Below are positions 4,924 through 8,901 of a stretch of DNA of 8,901 nt, piece after piece. A model generated the notes under the pieces. The model saw nothing but the letters and a program-made list of their open reading frames with translations, searched no databases and was not told where the DNA came from. Each line of letters opens with the position of its first letter. Within the stretch, counting starts at the first letter, position 1. The stretch comes from JBARKJ01 sp049801375 (GTDB lineage Bacteria; Nitrospirota; JACRHJ01). The stretch is from positions 1-8,901 of the forward strand of contig JBARKJ010000099.1 of NCBI GenBank assembly GCA_049801375.1. The letters are read 5' to 3'. The position numbers were made by a program, and so were the translations under genes.

Positions 4924-6540
4924 GTGGAAAGAAAATTTAAAAGGCTCCTTGGCCTCCGGATTTTGACGTTGCAAGGATTAATCGAAGCGGCCGCGGAGGC
5001 CGGCAGCGCTGGCAAGCAGGTTGAAGAAGTCCTCATCGGAAAGCTAAAAATCCCGAAGCACGAGGTCCTGCTCTCACTGTCCGAGTTCTACAACCTCCCT
5101 TTCATGGAATTCGACGAAAACTCCGCCGTCCCGCGAGGCCTTCTCTGCATACTCGACTTCGGACGCTTGAAGGAAGACCGCTGGTGCCCGCTGGGTATTG
5201 ACGACGGAGTCGCCGAAGTTGCGGCCTGCCAACCCGACGCCCCCGGCCTGGCCGAGGAGATTAAAAAAACCCTCGGCGTCGAACGGATCAGTTTCCACAT
5301 CGCACTTTACTCCGACCTTGTAAGGATAATCGAGAACAGCTGGGATATCAACCCCCGGTTCCAGCCGTCTGGCGGGAGGACGCCGCTTGCGAAGGTCAGG
5401 ACGTTCCTGGCCAACAGGCGCTCGCTTTACGCCTGCTACAGGACCCAGTACGCAAGGGGCCGCACGGGTCTCGCATTCCTGCGTACAGGGTTTTCTTTCA
5501 TTGCTATAGGTCTTCTTCTCTTTCGCGTTTTCGGGATAGGTCTGGCCGCCCTGGGCGGTTCGTTGCTCGTACTCGCAGGCCTTGTCGGGGCATGGGACGG
5601 TTTTAAATGGTATCTGCCGACAAGGAAGATAGGCCATAAGCGGATTGACTTTACTCCTACCAGGTCCACCTGGGGCACGACGGTCCTTGAAGCCTCCGGC
5701 GAGAACGCTCCCAGTTTCACCCGCAGCGCTCCTATAGAGGGGGCCGAGGAACTGCGCGTCGGTTGGAAAGATTTATCTCCGGTAATGCGCAGGAGGTTCC
5801 TTGCATCCGACCGCACCGACATGGCCGAGGAGAGGACGAAGCTGGCGTATTACCGCACCATCATGGCGAAGGCCAGGACGGGCCTCGCCTTCACCCGCAC
5901 CGGCTTCGCGTTCGTGGGCCTTGGCGTGACGCTCATCAGGCAGTTCAAGGCCGGCCCCTGGATGTCCCTCGACATATCCCTGTTAGCCATCGGGGTCTTG
6001 ATGGCGCTCGAGGGCCTGTACTGGTATTTCCCGGGCCGCGGCGCAGGCAACCTTGGCAAGGTCTCCGTGGATTCATCCTGGGAGATGAAGAGCATCTGGG
6101 ATATCTTTTTCCCGCCCGCGCTGCACGAGATGAATGTCCCCATGAGCCCCGGCGGGTCGCCCGGCATATGGGCCACCACCGGCCTTGCGCTCGAGAGGAC
6201 CGTGCTCGCGGACAGGCGGAACATAATGGCGCGAATCCGCACGGTAATGGCGAGGTCGAGGACTGGCATGGCCTTAGTCAGGACGGGCGTGGTCATAAGT
6301 TCCATCGGCCTGGGCCTTTTGGTGTATTTCGGCGCGGGCAACACGCTTTGGACTGTATTCGACTCGGTTTTCATGCTCTGCGGTCTGGCCTTCATCGCAG
6401 ACGGCTTTTACTGGCATATACCCGCCGAGAAAGTCAAACGTCAGCTCCCGTTCTCCGGTACCGACCTGGAAATCGCCTTGTCCGATTACGGCAGGCCGGC
6501 CAGCGAATGGGGAAGGGCGGTGTTCAGCCATGATGAGTAA
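4924..6540 (+). CDS. GspE-type N-terminal domain fused to three DUF202-like heptad/membrane modules
   Basis: The 538-residue product is a predicted inner-membrane protein of unknown function. Residues about 5-138 match the N-terminal region of GspE/PilB-type ATPases (VEEVLIGKLKIPK, LLSLSEFYNLPF, then a domain ending near IIENSW), but no ATPase motor follows. Three modules come next. Each has six heptads of R-T-x-[LM]-A-x-x (starting at residues 152, 290 and 418), then two membrane helices closed by [DE]G-x-x-W-[YH]-x-P (DGFKWYLP 225-232, EGLYWYFP 363-370, DGFYWHIP 493-500). The RT...RTGLAF...RTG core is the DUF202 (YidH-like) signature. The start is GTG, directly after an in-frame TAA (4921-4923), without a clear ribosome binding site. 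Alignment with the downstream paralogue reaches back to residue 5, which supports it. The gene overlaps the next by 11 nt. Possible roles are membrane scaffold, sensor, or binder of an anionic ligand; all are inference. Confidence 0.78.
   Translation: MERKFKRLLGLRILTLQGLIEAAAEAGSAGKQVEEVLIGKLKIPKHEVLLSLSEFYNLPFMEFDENSAVPRGLLCILDFGRLKEDRWCPLGIDDGVAEVAACQPDAPGLAEEIKKTLGVERISFHIALYSDLVRIIENSWDINPRFQPSGGRTPLAKVRTFLANRRSLYACYRTQYARGRTGLAFLRTGFSFIAIGLLLFRVFGIGLAALGGSLLVLAGLVGAWDGFKWYLPTRKIGHKRIDFTPTRSTWGTTVLEASGENAPSFTRSAPIEGAEELRVGWKDLSPVMRRRFLASDRTDMAEERTKLAYYRTIMAKARTGLAFTRTGFAFVGLGVTLIRQFKAGPWMSLDISLLAIGVLMALEGLYWYFPGRGAGNLGKVSVDSSWEMKSIWDIFFPPALHEMNVPMSPGGSPGIWATTGLALERTVLADRRNIMARIRTVMARSRTGMALVRTGVVISSIGLGLLVYFGAGNTLWTVFDSVFMLCGLAFIADGFYWHIPAEKVKRQLPFSGTDLEIALSDYGRPASEWGRAVFSHDE
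5377..5490 (+). repeat. Heptad array 1 (six R-T-x-x-A-x-x units)
   Basis: Arg falls at residues 152, 159, 166, 173, 180 and 187 of the 4924 gene product, each followed by Thr (Ser at 167). Ala is four residues after each of the first five Arg. At the DNA level this is a 21-bp period. The last RTG leads straight into a membrane helix. Confidence 0.85.
5791..5904 (+). repeat. Heptad array 2
   Basis: Arg at residues 290, 297, 304, 311, 318 and 325. All but the first are followed by Thr, and Ala is at the fifth position of all six units. This is the most regular copy. It continues into the helix that starts at RTGFAFVGLG. Confidence 0.85.
6175..6288 (+). repeat. Heptad array 3
   Basis: Arg at residues 425, 432, 439, 446 and 453. 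The unit at 418 has Thr in place of Arg but keeps Thr and Ala at the other positions. Asn replaces Thr at 433. The array is followed by two membrane helices and DGFYWHIP. Confidence 0.83.
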
Positions 6541-7738
6541 GCAGGCGGCCGGGACGCTGGAGCGGTACCGGGGGCTGATAGACCGGGGCATCTTGAACGA
6601 AAGAAAAATCAGGAAAGCCGAGATTGCCGCGAACGCGCGCGGGGTGGATATCGAGCACGTGCTGATGAAGGAATACCACGTCCCGAAGAAGGCGGTCCTG
6701 TCCTCCCTTGGCGAATGCTACGGCCTCTCCTGCGCCGATTACGACGAACGGCTCCCCGTCCCGCCCGATATTATCGAAGGCCTGAACGCCTTCGATCTGT
6801 CTTTCTGGTCATGGTTCCCCTTGGCAAAGGACGGCAACACCGTAACCATAGCGGTCAACAACCCGGACGACCCCGCCTTGACCGCACAGTTTGAAAAATA
6901 TTATCCGGGTATGGCTGTTAAAATCTGCGCCGCGCTCCGGGAAGATATCCTGTGGTACATAAACGAATACCTCCACGACGTTCCCGGAAAGCTTATAGGC
7001 ACGGAAAGGACGGGCCTGGCTTACTGGCGCAATACGATGGCGCACTGGAGGACGAAGCTTGCGAGCTACCGCACGGACATGGCGAAGGCCAGGACAGACC
7101 TGGCCGCACTCCGGGGGGGGTTGGGTCTGGTCGCGATATCCGACGCCATGATAAGCTCCGGAAAGTTTAAGAACGTCGTGGGCTTGTACGCCCTTTTATT
7201 CGCGGGCCTTTCGATTGCGGTCTACGGGCTTGTAAAGTACTTGAGGCTGCGGCATAAAGGCATACGGCCGCCCGGACACCAGACGATAGTGGAGGTCACT
7301 TCCGCTACCATACAGTTCCTCGAAAATTATCATTATATCGCGAATGGCGGCTTTGAGGCAGGCCAGACTAAAAGAACGATGCTCGCCCGCCTTGGCGACC
7401 TGCTCTATGATTATTCCACTATTCTCTATCCGTCCCCCGCGAGCAGGGAGCGCACGCACCTGGCCAGGGAGCGGAATGTCCTGGCTGCCCAGCGCACCGT
7501 CGCGGCCGCGTACAGGACGATATACGCCAGGGCCCGGACGGGCCTTGCCTTCATAAGGACGGGCGTGTCGTTTATCAGCATCGGGCTGGGCTTGATGGGC
7601 TACTTCGGCTTCGGGCCGATGACCACGGTGGACTTCGTGCTGATAACGCTTGGAATTTTAATGGCGGCGGACGGGGCGCTCTGGTACTGGCCTGTGCGCA
7701 AAGAGCAGGCCGAGCCGCCGAGGTGCCTGCCGGACTAA
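6530..7738 (+). CDS. GspE-type N-terminal domain fused to two DUF202-like heptad/membrane modules (paralogue of upstream gene)
   Basis: The 402-residue product has the same plan as its upstream neighbour. Residues about 13-147 match the GspE/PilB N-terminal region more clearly than the upstream copy (IEHVLMKEYHVPK, LSSLGECYGLS, FPLAKDGNTVTIAVNNPDDP, then LREDILWYI). Module 1 has Arg heptads at residues 160-195, but its end is degenerate: RGGLG replaces RTG, and YGLVKYLR stands where the W-Y-x-P motif is expected. Module 2 has Arg at 308, 315, 322, 329, 336 and 343, then two membrane helices and DGALWYWP (381-388). Between them (about 241-305) is a soluble segment. ATG 6530 and ATG 6533 are both possible starts. 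The 11-nt overlap with the upstream stop points to translational coupling. The two genes probably arose by duplication. No catalytic motif is seen. Confidence 0.8.
   Translation: MMSKQAAGTLERYRGLIDRGILNERKIRKAEIAANARGVDIEHVLMKEYHVPKKAVLSSLGECYGLSCADYDERLPVPPDIIEGLNAFDLSFWSWFPLAKDGNTVTIAVNNPDDPALTAQFEKYYPGMAVKICAALREDILWYINEYLHDVPGKLIGTERTGLAYWRNTMAHWRTKLASYRTDMAKARTDLAALRGGLGLVAISDAMISSGKFKNVVGLYALLFAGLSIAVYGLVKYLRLRHKGIRPPGHQTIVEVTSATIQFLENYHYIANGGFEAGQTKRTMLARLGDLLYDYSTILYPSPASRERTHLARERNVLAAQRTVAAAYRTIYARARTGLAFIRTGVSFISIGLGLMGYFGFGPMTTVDFVLITLGILMAADGALWYWPVRKEQAEPPRCLPD
7007..7120 (+). repeat. Heptad array 4
   Basis: Arg at residues 160, 167, 174, 181, 188 and 195 of the 6530 gene product, exactly seven apart. 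Thr follows in four of them, Asn at 168 and Gly at 196. The closing RTG is altered to RGG, and the membrane pair after it lacks the usual end motif, so this module is the most diverged. Confidence 0.82.
7451..7564 (+). repeat. Heptad array 5
   Basis: Arg at residues 308, 315, 322, 329, 336 and 343. Thr follows in all but the second, which has Asn (316). Ala is at the fifth position in the first five units. The array leads into RTGVSFISIGLGL and a second membrane helix. Confidence 0.85.
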
Positions 7739-7741
7739 ATG

Positions 7742-7770
7742 CTGATAAAAAATTAAAAACAGGATAGAAT
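7742..7770 (+). promoter_or_regulatory. Possible weak promoter for the receiver gene
   Basis: CTGATA (7742-7747), a 17-bp spacer, then TAGAAT (7765-7770). The -35 matches 4 of 6 consensus bases and the -10 matches 5 of 6. The spacer region contains no terminator, so the receiver gene may also be read from the upstream operon. Confidence 0.35.
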
Positions 7771-7807
7771 ATAAATTACGCGATTAAATGACAGGAGGCG
7801 ACATAAA

Positions 7808-8188
7808 ATGAGCAAGGGGAAGGTGATGGTGATAGACGATGAAAAAATTGTCGGGGACATGTCGAAGCTCTCCCTGGAGCAGGAGGGCTACGAGGTTGCG
7901 ACCTTCTTAAATGCCGAGCCTGCCCTGGCTTTGCTTAAAGAGGAAAAATTCGACATCGTGGTCACGGACCTCAAGATGAAGGGCATCGACGGCATGGAGG
8001 TCCTGAGGACTGTAAAGGACTTATATCCCCGGACCCAGGTGATAATGATAACGGCATTTGCGAACCTCGACTCCGCGATAGAGGCAATCAGGGGAGACGT
8101 GTTCGACTTCTTCCCCAAGCCCGTAAAGATAAAGGAGCTGAAGGCCTCGATCGCCCGCGCGATGGAGAAGGCGGAAGCCGCCGAATAG
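7808..8188 (+). CDS. Stand-alone response-regulator receiver (CheY-like)
   Basis: A 126-residue single-domain receiver that takes a phosphoryl group from a histidine kinase. All key residues are present: the acidic pair D10-D11 (VIDDEK), the phosphoacceptor D54 (VVTDLKM), T82 (ITA), the aromatic switch position F101, and K104 (FPKP). The FDFFPKP end resembles receivers of NtrC-type regulators, but no output domain follows; the protein ends in a short basic/acidic helix. GGAGG at 7794-7798 lies 9 nt before ATG. It follows the DUF202-array genes by 69 nt with no terminator between, so it may belong to their operon and signal by protein contact. No kinase is encoded in the window, and its partner is unknown. 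Confidence 0.9.
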   Translation: MSKGKVMVIDDEKIVGDMSKLSLEQEGYEVATFLNAEPALALLKEEKFDIVVTDLKMKGIDGMEVLRTVKDLYPRTQVIMITAFANLDSAIEAIRGDVFDFFPKPVKIKELKASIARAMEKAEAAE

Positions 8189-8239
8189 CCGCTCTTTAAA
8201 CTAAACCCCGGCTGGCATCATATCTTATTTTTCCCCTTA

Positions 8240-8264
8240 CCCCCTCTTGATTCTTAAGAGGGGG
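8240..8264 (+). terminator. Hairpin after the receiver gene, probable terminator
   Basis: CCCCCTCTT (8240-8248) and AAGAGGGGG (8256-8264) form a perfect 9-bp stem with a 7-nt loop, 51 nt after the receiver stop. Only AATTT follows, so the T-run is weak. Its position between the receiver and the efflux gene, which has its own -10 element, favours a transcript end here. Confidence 0.5.
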
Positions 8265-8372
8265 AATTTCCCCGGCGATTAAAACACTTGTAACTATATC
8301 ATCGCTCCCGGCGTCTTTATTTCCAGGTCGCAGTTTTTTTTAATATTGTGGCAGGATTCGCTGTTTTTTTAG

Positions 8373-8378
8373 TATAAT
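8373..8378 (+). promoter_or_regulatory. Possible -10 element for the efflux adaptor gene
   Basis: A perfect TATAAT lies 47 nt before the ATG at 8426, in an AT-rich stretch. No acceptable -35 exists at 16-19 bp; the nearest, TTGTGG (8346-8351), is 21 bp away. An activator-dependent promoter is possible. Confidence 0.35.
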
Positions 8379-8425
8379 TAAATATTTAAAAAGCGTTTAA
8401 ATTATAAAAAGTGAGGCTGATATCA

Positions 8426-8901
8426 ATGTCCGAACAGGAAAAATCAGGGAACGAGGATACGGAGAGGGTCCAGGGTGGATTTCCCGGACGGAAACTGTTT
8501 TTGGTCCTGGCTGTTGTCTGCCTGGTTGCCGTCGCCGTATACGCCTTCTCGCATTCAAAGTCCTCCCAAAAGACGCCTAAACCGCCCACCCCCCGCGTGC
8601 CGGTAGTAGCCGCGCCCGCGAAAAGAGGAGATATCAGGATATATCTTACCGGGCTTGGCTCAGTGATTCCGCTTAATACCGTGACGGTCAAGACCCGCGT
8701 GGACGGGCAACTGATGGCTGTAAACTTCCGCGAGGGCCAGGACGTAAGGAAGGGAGACCTGCTTGCCCAGATAGACCCGCGGCCCTTCCAAGTCCAGCTG
8801 ACTCAGGCCGAGGGTCAGATGGCACGCGACACGCAAATCCTCGACAACGCCAGGACGGACCTCAAGCGTTATGAAACCTTATGGTCCCAGAACTCCATCC
8901 C
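8426..8901 (+). CDS. mdtA: MdtA-like RND efflux periplasmic adaptor (partial, runs off right edge)
   Basis: Membrane-fusion subunit that links an RND pump in the inner membrane to an outer-membrane channel. The first 158 residues are present. An N-terminal anchor or signal lies at about 23-41, followed by a Pro/Lys-rich linker. The conserved adaptor core starts at VVAAPAKRGDI (60-70), LTGLGSVIPLNTVTVKTRVDG (74-94) and VNFREGQDVRKGDLLAQIDPRPF (99-121), which forms the first half of the lipoyl-like domain. From 122 the sequence enters the alpha-helical hairpin. These blocks match the MdtA/AcrA family, and MdtA best. GAGG (8413-8416) lies 9 nt before ATG. A pump gene is expected to the right, outside the window. 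It looks functionally separate from the pilus block. Confidence 0.88.
   Translation, partial: MSEQEKSGNEDTERVQGGFPGRKLFLVLAVVCLVAVAVYAFSHSKSSQKTPKPPTPRVPVVAAPAKRGDIRIYLTGLGSVIPLNTVTVKTRVDGQLMAVNFREGQDVRKGDLLAQIDPRPFQVQLTQAEGQMARDTQILDNARTDLKRYETLWSQNSI

Noticed and set aside
4826..4969. 47-codon frame starting at ATG 4826 in the structured leader
   Set aside because: There is no ribosome binding site, the composition is driven by the GC hairpins, and it overlaps the start of the array gene out of frame.
5763..6533. 256-codon plus-strand frame inside the first array gene
   Set aside because: It is an out-of-frame shadow created by the 21-bp periodic, stop-poor arrays. The Arg/His/Pro-rich product has no domain, and the overlapping frame encodes the conserved modules.
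8349..8363. Sigma54-type promoter (TGGCAGG...GCTG) before the efflux adaptor
   Set aside because: The GC of the -12 element falls two bases too close to the GG of the -24 element, and the TTGC core is missing.

Overview
The window is chromosomal DNA from a Gram-negative bacterium. The evidence is a Tad/Flp pilus locus followed by the start of an RND-efflux membrane-fusion protein. GC is fairly high in the genes, AGG and ATA codons are common, and the spacers are AT-rich. This would suit Desulfobacterota, Nitrospirota or a similar lineage, but that assignment is inference and no species can be named.

Layout. (1) 1-309, minus strand: the 5' part of a Flp/type IVb pilin gene with a glycine/asparagine-rich tail that runs off the left edge. 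(2) 310-673: a divergent control region with a near-consensus sigma70 promoter on each strand. (3) 674-3112, plus: three tightly packed genes, two TadE-like pseudopilins and a TadG-like protein with a von Willebrand A domain. (4) 3113-3285: a spacer carrying a second copy of the divergent promoter region, including a perfect 47-bp direct repeat. (5) 3286-4689: a protein with an MshEN-like N-terminus, a probable winged helix and an AAA+ ATPase. (6) 4690-4923: a strong promoter and a GC-rich, hairpin-rich leader. (7) 4924-7738: two overlapping paralogous genes that each join a GspE/PilB-type N-terminal domain to repeated DUF202-like membrane modules. (8) 7808-8188: a stand-alone response-regulator receiver. 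(9) 8189-8425: a hairpin and a -10 element. (10) 8426-8901: the N-terminal part of an MdtA-like periplasmic adaptor.

The most unusual content is the 3286-7738 block. Three consecutive genes carry N-terminal domains of the kind found on secretion and pilus ATPases (GspE/PilB/MshE), but none carries the GspE motor. In the two paralogues these domains precede five arrays. Each array has exactly six R-T-x-[LM]-A-x-x heptads and is followed by a pair of membrane helices. Because the AAA+ gene uses the same 47-bp promoter element as the tadE-tadE-tadG operon, the pilus genes and at least the start of this block are probably co-regulated. I infer an accessory inner-membrane module that senses or controls Tad pilus assembly, possibly through cyclic di-GMP or another anionic ligand. 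Its function is not established from the sequence.
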